A stretch of DNA of 64,000 nt. It comes from Accumulibacter sp. Lineage in GTDB: Bacteria; Pseudomonadota; Gammaproteobacteria; Burkholderiales; Rhodocyclaceae. The notes under the pieces are model-generated. The model was not told where the DNA came from. It was given only the letters and a program-made list of their open reading frames with translations, and ran no database searches. Location: assembly GCA_024235695.1 (NCBI GenBank), contig JACKLX010000018.1:1-64000 (forward strand), in the 5' to 3' direction. Below are positions 24,001 to 36,000 of this stretch, piece after piece. The stretch's first letter is position 1. Each line of letters opens with the position of its first letter. The position numbers and the translations under genes are program-made.

Positions 24001-27000
24001 GAATGAGCTGGCCGGTATCGAGATTGCTGACCTTGATCGACTCCATCAAAACGGCGTCGGTCGCGCTGTCGCCTTCGTTGGCGTCGTCCCAGAAGACCTT
24101 GAGTACGCCACCGGCCGCGATCGGCGTCGCGCCGGCCGGTTCGACGCGCAGCTTCCTGACCAACAGGTCGGGCCCGGTGACGCGGAATATCTCGGCCGTA
24201 TTGTTGCTCTCGGCAGTGCCGCCGGGGTTGGCTTCGGCGAGTTGTGAGGCGGCGTCGACGGTGACCTGCAGCGAAAAACGACCGGCTGCCGCGACGCCCT
24301 GTGGCCAGAGGAACAGGGCAGTGCCCGAGCGGCTGGCTCCGGCAGCCAGGGTCGCGCCGCCGGGCAGGTCGATCGTCGTCACGATACTGCCGGTGTCGAG
24401 ATTGCGCAGTTCCAGGCGCTCGCTCCACGCCTCTCGGACCGGGCTGTTGCCAAGGTTGCGGGTGAGCCAGCTGGCGCTGACAGACTGGCCGGGCTGCAAC
24501 GGACCGTCGGGAGTCAGCGTCAGTCCGTCTACCACCAGGTCGACGTGCGGCGCGAGGTCGATGGTCAGCAGTGCCTGCAACTGGTTGTTGGCCCGGCTGC
24601 GGTCGGCGAGCGCCAGGTCGGCGTCGGTGACGACGAGCAGTTGATAAGCGCCGATGGAGTCGATCGGCACCTGCAGGTCAGCGCTGGCGTCATAGCTCGC
24701 ACCGGCCGCCAGCGGCCCGCTGTGCACGATCTCGGCAAGCTCCTGTTGCAGGCCCTTGCCGATCAGGTAGACGCGGTCTGTCCAGCTGCCTCGCGCCACG
24801 GCGCCGTCATTGCGAACGCTCCACTCGACGTGCATCGGCGAGCCCGACTGGACCCGACCGGGGTAGTCGACGCGCTCGATCGCCAGGTCGCTGCGCGCGA
24901 CACGAACGCTCGCCGCCGAGACGGCGCGGTTGTTGTTTGCGACTGGCTCGGCAATCGCGTCGTCGGCGTCGACCATCACCAGCCAGCGGAAATCGCCTTC
25001 GACGGCGCTGGCGGGCACGGTGAACTGCAGGCTGCGCGCCGTGCTGCCACCCGCCGTGAGCGGCGCGGCGTTGCGCACGCTCGCCACCTCGAGCAGCCCG
25101 GCACTGCCCTGGTCGAGATAGATGCGGTCTTGCCAGGGCGTGGTGGCGTCGAGGGTGCCCAGGTTGCGGGTAATGTAGCTGACGGTGCCGCCCTCGCCGG
25201 GTTGCACCGCGGTCGGTCCGAAAACGTCGTCGACCGCGAGATCGGCTGCCGCTGCCGGATCGATCCGCAGTCGCGCCTGGCTGGCGGCACTGTTGTTGGC
25301 GCGGCGGCCGCTCTCGGAGAGTCGGCCTTCGGCGTCGGCAATGACGATCGCGAAGTAGTCGCCGGCGAGCACCGCCGGCAGCGTCACGTCGGCTTCGGCA
25401 AGATAGCTCTGGCCCGGCTGCAGCACGCCGGCGTGCGTCACGGCAGCGGCGACGATCAGGTCGCCGGCGTCGGCAATGGCGTCCAGCGAGAGCACGATGC
25501 GATCGTTCCACAGCGCCAGGTCGCTGGTCGTCTCGCCGTCGTTGCGGACCAGCCAGCCGACGCGGATCGTTTCGCCGCCGCGCGCGGTAGCGGGTACCGT
25601 GATCTGCTCGACCGTCAGGTCGGCGGCGGCGGCGAGCAGTTCGAAGCCAGTGGCGGTGGCGTTGTCGTTGCGGCTATCCGGCTCGATCACGTTGTCGCCG
25701 CTGTCGGCGCGAACGCCGAGGAAATACCGCCCCGGTGCAAGTGGCGGCAGCGAGATGCTGGCGCTGTGGGTGTAGCTCTCGCCGCTCCTGAGGCCGCCGG
25801 CATGTCCGAGATTGCCGACGACGATGTCGTCGGCGTTACCGACGAGTGCGTCGCGAGTGATGACCAGTTGGTCGTTCCACGTGGCGCTGGTGTCAAGCGG
25901 ACCGTGGTTGGTGACGCGCCAGTCGACGGTCAGCGTGTCGCCGGCGAGTACGCTGGCCGGCAGGGCGAACAGCTCGACCCGCAGGTCGGCATAGACGGCG
26001 CCCGCCGATACCGCATGGACGCTGGCGCCGTTGTTGCTCTCCGCGTCGCCGGCGGCGTTGGTCTCGAACAGCGAGCCGAATCCTTCTCGATCCTGGTCGA
26101 CGGTCACGGCGATTTCGATATGGCCGGTGCCGGCGATGCCGTCGGGCAGGCGAAAGCTGAAGCTGCGCTGGCGGTAGTCGCCGGCCCGGATCGGACCGTT
26201 GGACCGGCCTGCCTCGAACGTCAGCGGATCGTAGCGCTGGCTGGTATCGAGCAAGACCAGCGAACGATCGAGATTGCTGACCACGATGTGCTCGTCGAAA
26301 GCGGTCGCTGTCGCGCTGGCGCCCGGGTTCCAGTCTTCCCAGCGGATCGTCACGGTATCTCCGGCGGCCATGGCGGTGGTGTCAACTCGCAGGTTCCTGA
26401 CCTGCAGGTCAGGGCCGACGACGAGGAACGCCTCGGCTGGATGAAAGCTCTCGTCGGCGCTGGCCGGCGTGTCGCCGGCAATGACCCGCAGCGCGAAGCG
26501 GCCGGTAGCGGCAGCGCCGCCCGGCCAGCTGATCTTTGCACTGCGCGTGCGACGGCTGTCGACCGCCAGCGCTCCGTCGCCCAGGCGATCGTTCAGGACG
26601 ATGCTGGCGACCACTACCCGGGTCGACACGTTGCGCACTTCGAGGCGCTCGCTCCAGCCGGCGGCGGCAGCCTGCGTTCCGCGATTGACCGTTTCCCAGC
26701 TCACGGTGACCGCAGCGCCGGGATCGAAAGTCGCCGCCGGGTCAAGGGCCAGCTTTTCGACGTGAAGTTCGCTGTAGGGTGCGCGAACGACGTCGATGTC
26801 GGCGGCCATGGCGTTGTTGCGTTCGTTGGCGCCATCGACACTGCTTTCGCGGACAACGTCATCGGCGTCGGCCATGACGATGACGCGCAAGCGGCCGGCA
26901 GCGCTGCCACCGGCGGGCAGGGTGAGGAGGTGACTGCGGTGCTGCAAGTCACCGGCGGCGATCTCGCCACTACCGCCAGCCGCCTGGTCATGGGCAAGCA

Positions 27001-30000
27001 AAACGTCGGTGACGACCTGGCCGCTGTCGAGATTGCGGATGACGATCCGATCGTGCCAATTGCCGGCGCTGGGCAGCGCGCCACGATTCTCGATCTGCCA
27101 GTCAATGCGCAGTGTCTGGCCGGTCTGCAGGCCAGCCGTCGGGGTCAGGGCGAGATTGCTGACGACGAGGTCAGGCGCCGGCCCGCTGAGGAAGGTATCG
27201 AAGACGACGGCCACTGTCGGTGGCAGCCTGATCAGCTTGAAAGAAACCAGCGCCGGGTCGCCGCTGGCAGCGTCGAGACTGTCGAGGAGCAGGGTGTAGC
27301 TGCCGCTGAGCGATAAGGTCGCCGTTTCCTGGTCGCTGCCGACGAAGCTGTGGCGATAGATGGGCTGACCGGACTGCGCGTCGTGATGATCGAAGGCGAC
27401 GCTCGCCAAACCCATTGGCGTTGGCCCGAACAGCGAGCGTCCCAGCGGGTCGAGCAGCTGCCACCCTGGCACGCTGCGGACAGCGCCAGAGGTCGAGGTG
27501 TCGCCGACGAGTTGAAGTCCGTCGAGGAAGTAGCGCTCACCGGCAAGGGCGTCGAAGCGGAAGACCTGCGCGCCGCCGGCGGGCGTCAGGCGAGTACTTA
27601 ACGGCGCGCCCGGCGCAATGCTCGTCGCGCCGAGCGGATCGACGACGCGAAACGACGCCGTTTCGGTCTGGCTGCCGGCGTTGTCGATCGCCAGCGTGTA
27701 ATCGCCGGCCGCCAAACGGCCGGCAAAATCGCCGCCGGTGGACCCTTGCCGCTTCATCGCTTGCGCAAAGACGCTATCGCCCGTCGGCCCGTCGAGTCGC
27801 CAGCGGAGCCCGCTGCTCGCGACCAGACTGTCGAAGACCAGCACCGTCGGCTGATCGAGGTGCAGCGCATAACGTGCCTGCTCGCCCACCGCCAGTGGCG
27901 CGACGATCGTGGCGTTGCGAAGCAGTTCCTGGGCGGCAAAGGCGCTGGTCGGCGGTGTGTGCAGAGTGAAGCGGTAGCTCGCGGCGCCTTGCCGGCCGCC
28001 GTTGTCGATCAGCAGCAGGTAGTCGCCGGCGGTCAGCGGCAGCGGCGCGCCATCGCTGCGGAGGTCGCCAGCCGCCACTTCGACGCCGTAAGGCGAGAGC
28101 AGTCGCCAGTGCAGACCGCTGGCCGAAGCCGGGTCGCCGGCGAAGACGAAGCTGACGCCGTCGGTGACGCTGAAGTGGTAGGCCGCCATGCCACTGTCAC
28201 CACTGCCGCTGGCGATGGAACCGTTGATGGCCGTTCCCGGCGTCACCCTGGTGGCGGCGCTGAGGTCATGCAGCACGAAGCTCAGCGGCCGCGCGTTCGC
28301 CCGGCCGTAGGCATCGCGCAGTTCGAGGGTGTACGTTGCTGGCGTGGGCAGGACGATTGCCTGGCGGGTGTCGCCGAAGTAGTCGGCGGCGTGGACACGC
28401 CAGGCCGCCGCGTCCTGTCCGGCCCGCACTTCGACGTGCGCGTCGAAGTCGGCGCTCAGCGGCGTCAGCCAGAGCGCGCCGGGTGCCGGCGCCGCGAACC
28501 GGTACGAGGCGCGGCCGTGGCCGTCGAGCGCGGTCGTGATCACGCGCTCGAGTGCCAGCAGTGGCGCGGTGATCGCGCTGGTCGACAGGCGGAAGTCGTA
28601 GCTGCGCGTCGAAGCGCCGCCAGTGCTGCCGGTGTCGTCATCAAGGAGCAGGGTGTAGCTGCCGCTGCGGGGCAGCGCCGCGACCTGACCCGAGCCCTCG
28701 CCGTTGGCGATCGTCTGGCCGAACTCGTCGACCAGCCACCAGCGGCCGTCGTTGCCGGAATTCCCGTCGAGCGTCAGTGCGTCACCGGCTTCGGCGTGAA
28801 AGGCGAACAGCGTCGCCTCGCCTGCAACGCGTTGGCCGCTCGTCGGGACGCCCAGGTTCAGGGCTTGCGCCTGCGCCAGATCGAGCAGCCGCAAGTTCAA
28901 CTCGTCGAGGCCGCCGGTACTGGACATGGCCCTTTCCGCGTCGATTTCGAGCAGATAGCTGCCGGCCGGCAGTTCGACGATCGGCAGGTCGCTGGCCGCC
29001 GTGCCGCTGCCCGGCAAGCGGCCCTCAGCAAGCGACTGCCCGGCGCGCGAGATTCGCCAGGCGAAGTCGCCGCCGCTGGCGGAACTGCCGCGGTCGATCA
29101 GGACGCGCGTTGCCGTCGGCACGCTGAACTGGTACGACGCGTGTGTGCTGTTGGCAAAGGCTTCGCTACGAAGTCGTTGGCCGAGGGTGACGTCCTGCGG
29201 CATCTGCACGGCGAAGCGGAAGGTCGCCGGCCCGGCCAGCGCGGACGTCGGTGTGGTTTCAAGGGCCAGAAAATAGGCGCCGCTGGTCGTCAGCATCGGC
29301 AGACGGGCCGGATCGGTCAGCGCAGCCGACGCGACCCAGTTGCCGTCGCGATCGAAAAGCTGCCACCAGCCGTCCAGGCCGCCCGGATCGATCGGCTGAT
29401 AGTCGAGGCGCGTTCCGGCGACGAGGTCGGCGCGGTAGAGGAGCGTTTCGCCGGGCCGCAGGACGCTCGCGACCTCGGTGTTCAAAGCCACCGTCGGGGC
29501 AGCGGCAAGGTCCAGAAAGCGCAGCGCGTAAGGAGTGCCCGCGGTTGCCGCCTGCTGCGCGTGAACTTCGATGCGATACTCGCCGGCGGCAAGTTCGAAC
29601 GGTTCGCCCGCGTACGCTTGCGCCGAGTACGCGGTGATCCGCCGGAGCAGTTCACTGCCGCGAAAGAGCAGCACTTGCGCCGGCGCGTCGAGCTCCATCA
29701 GGTCGAGGACGAGGCGCTTGCTTTCGGTCAGTGTCAGCTGGTAGGCATCATCCGGGCCGCTCGCGGCAAGTAGCCCGCGAATTTCGGCACCGAGACTAAT
29801 CGGCTGGCCCGCCGGCTCGACGAACAGCGTCGAGGGGCCGAAGTGGTCCTGACCGCGAACGAAATACCAGCGGCCGGTCAGCGAAGGAACGAAGCGAACG
29901 ACGTCGCTGCCGGCAAGCCGTTGCGCAAACGAGAAATCGGGCCGGTAGATCGACCACTCGCCGTACCGATTGGCCTGCAACAGGTACTCGTCGCCAGCCG

Positions 30001-33000
30001 CCAGATCGACCTGGTAGAGCAGGGCGCCGGAGTCACCGAAGCTCTTCCCGGCGTCTACCTGTTGAGCATCGTCGCTGCCGTCGATGCGGAAAGTCATGCT
30101 GTTGCCCGATCCGTAATGGACCGAGACTTCGAGCGTGTAGGTGCCAGCTGGCAGAGTCAGCGGCGTGGTGGCCGTTTCGAAGTCATTCCAGTAGCCGTGG
30201 TCGCCGGTCAGCATTCCGGCGGCGTCGCGCAGCAGCCAGTGCGCCCACCACGGCGACGCTCCGCCGCCGGTGCGGCCGCCAAGAACAGCCAGGCCAGGCT
30301 CGGTCAGCGTGAAGCGATAGGCTCGAGGCGCGCCGGAAAGCGTGTCACCGACGTCGGTGCCGAGGGCGATCGGCGTGCTGGCGACGGTCGGCCGACCCTG
30401 CTGCGCGAGCAGCGTCGCGGCGATCGCGTAGTCCACCGGTGCGTCAAGCCAGCGTTCCGCGAACACGGCCACGGTGTAGATTCCCGATTCGTCGAGCGTG
30501 CGACGCAAGGGGCCGCCAGCGACCGAATCGCCGCTGAGCAGTTGCCCGAAGGGGTCGAAGAGGTACAGGGCGACCTCATCGCCATCAAAGTCGCTGCCGC
30601 CAGCGCTGCCACCGGCCGCACTGCCGACCTCGATGGCGACGGTGTCGCCGGCGCTTGCCGACAGGCGATAGACCTGCGTCAGGTGGTCGCCGGGCGCCAG
30701 CGTTGCGTCGACCGGCACGGCGAGCGTCAGGCCGGGCTGGTCGATACGCACGGCGTTCAACAGGCGAAAGCTGAAGTCGACCGGCGAATCGCCGCCGCTT
30801 GGCGTCGACGAGGCGTAAAGGCGCAAGCCGTACTCGCCGGGCCGCAGGTCCACCAGGGGGGCATCCCGGTCGCCGAGGTAGGAGTTGGCCAGCTGCCGGC
30901 CCGAGGCGTCGACGAGCTGATAATCGACGTCCCAGACCTGCGAGAGCGCGTCGACCAGGATCTGGCTACGCTCGCTGACCGAGAACGCCAGGCGGCTCTC
31001 GTAAGCGGACGATGCGTCGAGGCTGACCGCGATCGATTCGTCGAGCTTTACCGTGCGCACGGCCTGTCCGCCGCTGGCGACCAGTTCGATGCGCGCGGAC
31101 AGCGGCGGACTGCCGGCGAGCACCGTCGGTCGCTTGAGTTCGAGCGTGTAGGGCCGCTCGTAGAGCCGTGTCTGCAGTTGCGTCCGGCTTGCGGTGGCGC
31201 TACTGCTCCCCTGTTCGACCAGCGTCCGGTCGGCGTCAAAGAGCAGCCACCTGATCTCCTCGCCGAGGTCGGTGTCGATTTCGAGCTGCGGCCGTGTTCC
31301 CGCCAGCGAGTGATCGAGGCGAAAGGCCCTGAGCTGCTCGCCGGCGGCAAAGCCGAGCATCGTTTCGCCTGCGGCGAGTGTTGGCGCCTGACCGAGATCG
31401 AGCAGCAGGAAGCTGAACGCCGCGTCGCCGGGGCCGTCCGAGGACACGTCGAAAGTGTAGCGGCCACTGTCGACCAAGGCGAGGTAGGGGAATTCAGCCT
31501 CTCGGTCGCTGCCGTCAGACGCCAGCTCGGCAAGGCTGATCCAGTCGTCGCTGTCGGGCGGCGCGCCGAGTGGCCGGAGTCGCCACTTGATCCGGGTGTC
31601 CGAGCCCTGGTCGTGGATCTGCAGCGACATGCCGACGGCTACGTCGAGCAAATGGCTGCGGATCGGTTCGGCGTCGACCAGCCGGCCGGCGACGATGTCG
31701 CCGACAAGCACCGTCATTGGCGACCAATCGACGTCGAAGTCGATAGCTCCAGGCGTGTCATCGCCACCCGACACCACCAGGAAATGCTGTCCGACGGCGA
31801 GGTCGCGCAGCTCGAACAAGCGCTGGCCAGCGCTGTTGTTGCCGCCGTCGATCGGCTTGCCGACAGCGTCATACAGCGCCCACTGCACGGCCGAGCCACC
31901 GGCGACATCGAACTGCAGGCGGTAGCTGCCGGCTGTGCCGACGTCGTGGCGGTAGACCACGACGTCGCGACCGTTCCCGAGTTGTCCGTGCCGAGTGCTC
32001 GCCGTCAGCGCGCTGGCTGTCTCGCCGGCGAGCAGCCGCAGCGCGAACTCGGCGTTGTCGGCCGTTGCTTCGATGGTCAGCTCGTAGTCGCCGGCGCGAA
32101 CCAGCCAATCGTAGGCGTCCGGGTTGGCTGATCGCTGAACGTCGGGCCACCAGCCGGCCGTCGCGGCGATCGTCGAGTCGCCGCCAGCTGGCAGCAGACG
32201 CCAGCGAACATCGCGTGATCCGACATCGTGGATCCAGGCGTGCGCCGGCAGCGGCTCGCTGAACGGCGCAGTGATGCGGTAGCTGACGCGATCGCCGGCG
32301 ACGGCCAACGCCGCGATCAGCGTCTCACCCGGCCGTGCCTGCAAGGCGGTGGACTGGCGGGCGGTCAACGCAAAGCTCAACAGCGCGCTGGCACTGCTCG
32401 GGCCATCGACCACCAGCAGACGCTCGCCGCCGTTGCCGCCGCTTGCCTCGGCCGGGTCGGCGAGATCGACCACCGGCAGGGCGTATTCGCCGAGGGCCGC
32501 GCCGTTCGGATCGAAAACGGCGAGCACGCCGCGCTCGCCGTTGCTGGCGACGGCGTCGATGCTCCGGCGGCCGCCAGCTTGCGTGGCGGCGACTCGGACA
32601 AGGCTGGCGCCGGCGATCCGCTCGAGTGTGCCGAAGCTTTGCTGGTCGAGCGGCAGCGTCGTTGCGGTCGCGAAGTCGAGCAAGCGGAAGGCGTAGGCGC
32701 CCAGTTCGTCGGGCCGGTCGGCTTGCACCGCGAGGGTGTAGGCACCGGCATCGAGAACCAGCAGCGTGTTGCCGTCGCAGCTGCCCGAACTGATCGGCGA
32801 GCGATCGGCGCCGCGCAGTGTCCAGCGGTTGCCGGCGCCGGTGAGTCCGTCGACAAGCAGGCGGGTCGGCCGGTCGAGTGAAAATCGCCACTCGTCGGCG
32901 AGGCCGGTGACTTGCGTGCGGCCGCGCGCCTCGTCGCCGATCGGCAGTGGCGAGACGCGGGGAGTGGCCAGCGTCGCCGAATAGTTCAGCGTCAGCGGCA

Positions 33001-36000
33001 GGTCGCTGTCACCCCTGCCGACGACAATCAACAGGTGAGCGCCGTCGCGTTCGAGAGTGATGCCGATCGGCGACGCCGCGACCGCAGCGGCGCTCAGCAG
33101 GCGTCGCGGATCGTCGGCGGCGATGATCTGTACCGACGCCATGCCACCGGCAAGACTCTCGAAGTCGAGTTCCAGACGGTCGCCGACGTGGCCGTCGACG
33201 GCGAACAGCCGGATGCTGTTGCCGGGGTCGAGGAGCAGCGAGCGTGCCGCCCCGAGCGGCAGCGCTTCGGCATGGTGCGTGTCGAGCAGGCGAAAGCGGA
33301 AGTCGCCGGTCGCTGCGAAATCCGGCGTGACGCGCAGGCGATAGCTGCCGGCGGCGTCGAGGAGAATCGGCCTGACGATGCCGGCGCCGCCAAAGACGTC
33401 CTCCTTGCCGAGCAGGCCGGTCGGCCCAACGAGTTGCCAGCTCAAATCGTCGCGGTCGGTCAGCGCGTCGAAAACGATCGTCGTCGGTGAGTCGATCGAG
33501 AAGCTGTATTCGCGAACCTGGCCTGGCTGGTCGATACGGTCGGCGACGTCGGCGACCGTGGCAAGCCCGACATTCAGGGTGATCGCCTGGCGGTGAATCA
33601 GCAGGCGCCGAACGACGAACTCGTAGCTGTCGCTGGCCGCGTCGATGTGGCGGCCGTCGATCACCAGGCTGTAGTTGCCGGCCGGCAGCGCGAAGGAATC
33701 GCTGCCCCGCGACATGGTGCCGCTGGCGATCGCTCGGCCGAAGCTGTCCAGCAAGCGCCAGTCGCCGTCGCGCGTCGGCGACGCGGTCGGCACGAACAGC
33801 AACTCGCTGTCCTCGTCAAGCTCGAATGAATACGCCTGCGCTCGGCTTGCCGGGGCAAGCGTCGCGGCGACGACGGTCTCGAAGGCGAGCGCCGGCAGGG
33901 TGGCGACGTCGAGGAGTGCGAAGCTGAAGTCGCCGCTTGCCAGCGCCTGGCTGGCGACGGTGAACCAGTAGTTGCCTGCCGGCAGCGCCAGCTGCTGCGA
34001 GTGCGCGTTTGCGAAGGCCTGTGGCGGTCCCTCGAGGCCGCGTGGGCCGCTGAGCGTCCAGAAAAAATCGTCTGGCCTGGCAGCGTCACCGGTATCGACC
34101 AGCAACGAGGTCGGGGCGGCCAGCGTTAAGCCGTAGCTGACCGACTCTCCGGGCCGTTCGATCCGGCCGACGACGTCCTCGTCCAGTGTCAGTGGCAGCG
34201 TTCGCGAAGTCGCTAGCGCGAAAGCGAAGGCGATCTGGCGCGGCGTGTTGTCGGGCTGGCCGCCGCCGAAATCCGGAAATACCGCCAGCAGGTACTCGCC
34301 GCTGACCGGCAGCGTCGTTTCATTGGCGTCCTCGCCGAGTGTCGCGATGCGGCGGCCGTAGGGATCCCACAACTGCCACGACAGGCGCTGGTTGACGCCG
34401 CCGGCGCGAGCGAGTTTGACCAGTACGCCGCGATCGCCGGCGCTGGCCTCGAAACGGTAGAGGCGGGTCTCGCCAGCAGCGATCGTTTCCTCGACCGTGC
34501 TTGCCGAGCGCAGGTCGGTCGCCGCATTGGCGGCGTGGGCAGCATCGGCATTGAGCACGCGGAAGCGGTAATCGGCGCCGTCCTGGCTCGCGGTGTCGAG
34601 GGTCAGCAGATAGCGGCCGGGCGGCAGGCGAAAGACCTGGCCGGTGTCGCCGCGGAAGGGACGCCATCCTTGCACCGTGCCGAGCGGACCGGTGAGCATC
34701 CAGCGCGATTCGGGACCGCTCAGCGCATCGAAGACGAGGGTCGCCGCCTGATCGAGCGTGAACGCGTACTCGGCGACGCTGCCCGGGCCGGCGGCGCTGG
34801 CGCTGATCGGACGGTTGAAGTCGAGCGCCGAGCTGACCTTCTTCGGCTCGGTCAAGGTGAAGCTGACGTTCGATCGGCCGTTGGCGCCGTCGGCACCATC
34901 GTTGAGCAGCGTATGGCTGCCCGTCGTGGCGATCTCGAAACGCGTTGTCAGGAACTGGCCCGGGACAATCGAAGCGACCGAGACCTGCCGCCCAAAGGGG
35001 TCGAACAGGCGCCAGACGCCACCTGCCGAATCTGCGGCCTGCAGCAGCAGCGCGCTGCCGGCGCTGGCGGCGATGCGGTAGCCGTTCGTCGCCGCGGTCG
35101 GCGAACGCGTCGTGTTCACCATCTGGCCGCGGGCAATTTCCGGAAAACTCGCGGCATCGAGCAGGCGCAGGGCGTAGGCGCCGCCGCCGAAAACGTTTGC
35201 CCCCGGTGCCGCGCCTTCGACCGTCAAGGCGTAGTCGCCCGGCGGCAGGGTCAACAGCGGCTTGCGTGCGGCGCCGTCGTTGCTGTACAGCGTCTGCCGA
35301 TCGACTTCGCTGCCGCGTGGCCCGAGCAAGGACCAGACAGCGCTACTGGCGCCGGCCTGGCTGTCGATCACCAGCTGGCTTTCGCGGGCCAGCGTAAAGC
35401 GATAGCTGCGACTGGCAGCGCTGCCGGGCAGCAGGCCGGCGACGACCGCGCCGAGCGGCAAGGCTTCGCCGATGGGCAGGCTGGCAGGTGTCAGGTGGCC
35501 AACGACATCGAGCTGCAGTTCGTAGCTGATCGGTGTCAGCGCGTCGGCATATCCTTCGATCAGCAGGGTGTAGGCGCCGTCGGCGGTCAGCAGCCTGACC
35601 TCCGGGACCGAGCCCTGCACGGGCAGCGCCGTGGCACCGGCACCACTCACGTCGCGGCCGAAGCGATCGACCAGACGCCAGCTTGCGCCGCCACTGGCGC
35701 CGGTGACACCCTTGCCCTGCAGCGCGACCTGATCGCCAGCGGTGGCATTGAGGCGGTAGGCGTGTGTGCTGTTGCCGGGCTTAAGGGTACCGCTGACGCT
35801 GGTACCCAGGGACAGCGCCGGTGCCGCCGCGAGGTCGAGCAGGCGGAAGGCAAAATCGCCGGTGGCGCTGGCCACGCCTCGCACGCCCAGCCGATAGGCG
35901 CCCGCCGGCAGCGTCAATACGCTGAAGCCGGCGTTGCCGTCGCTGTGGTCGAAGCGCCGGTCGACGATCTCGCGGCCGCGCGGTCCGGTCAGTGACCAGA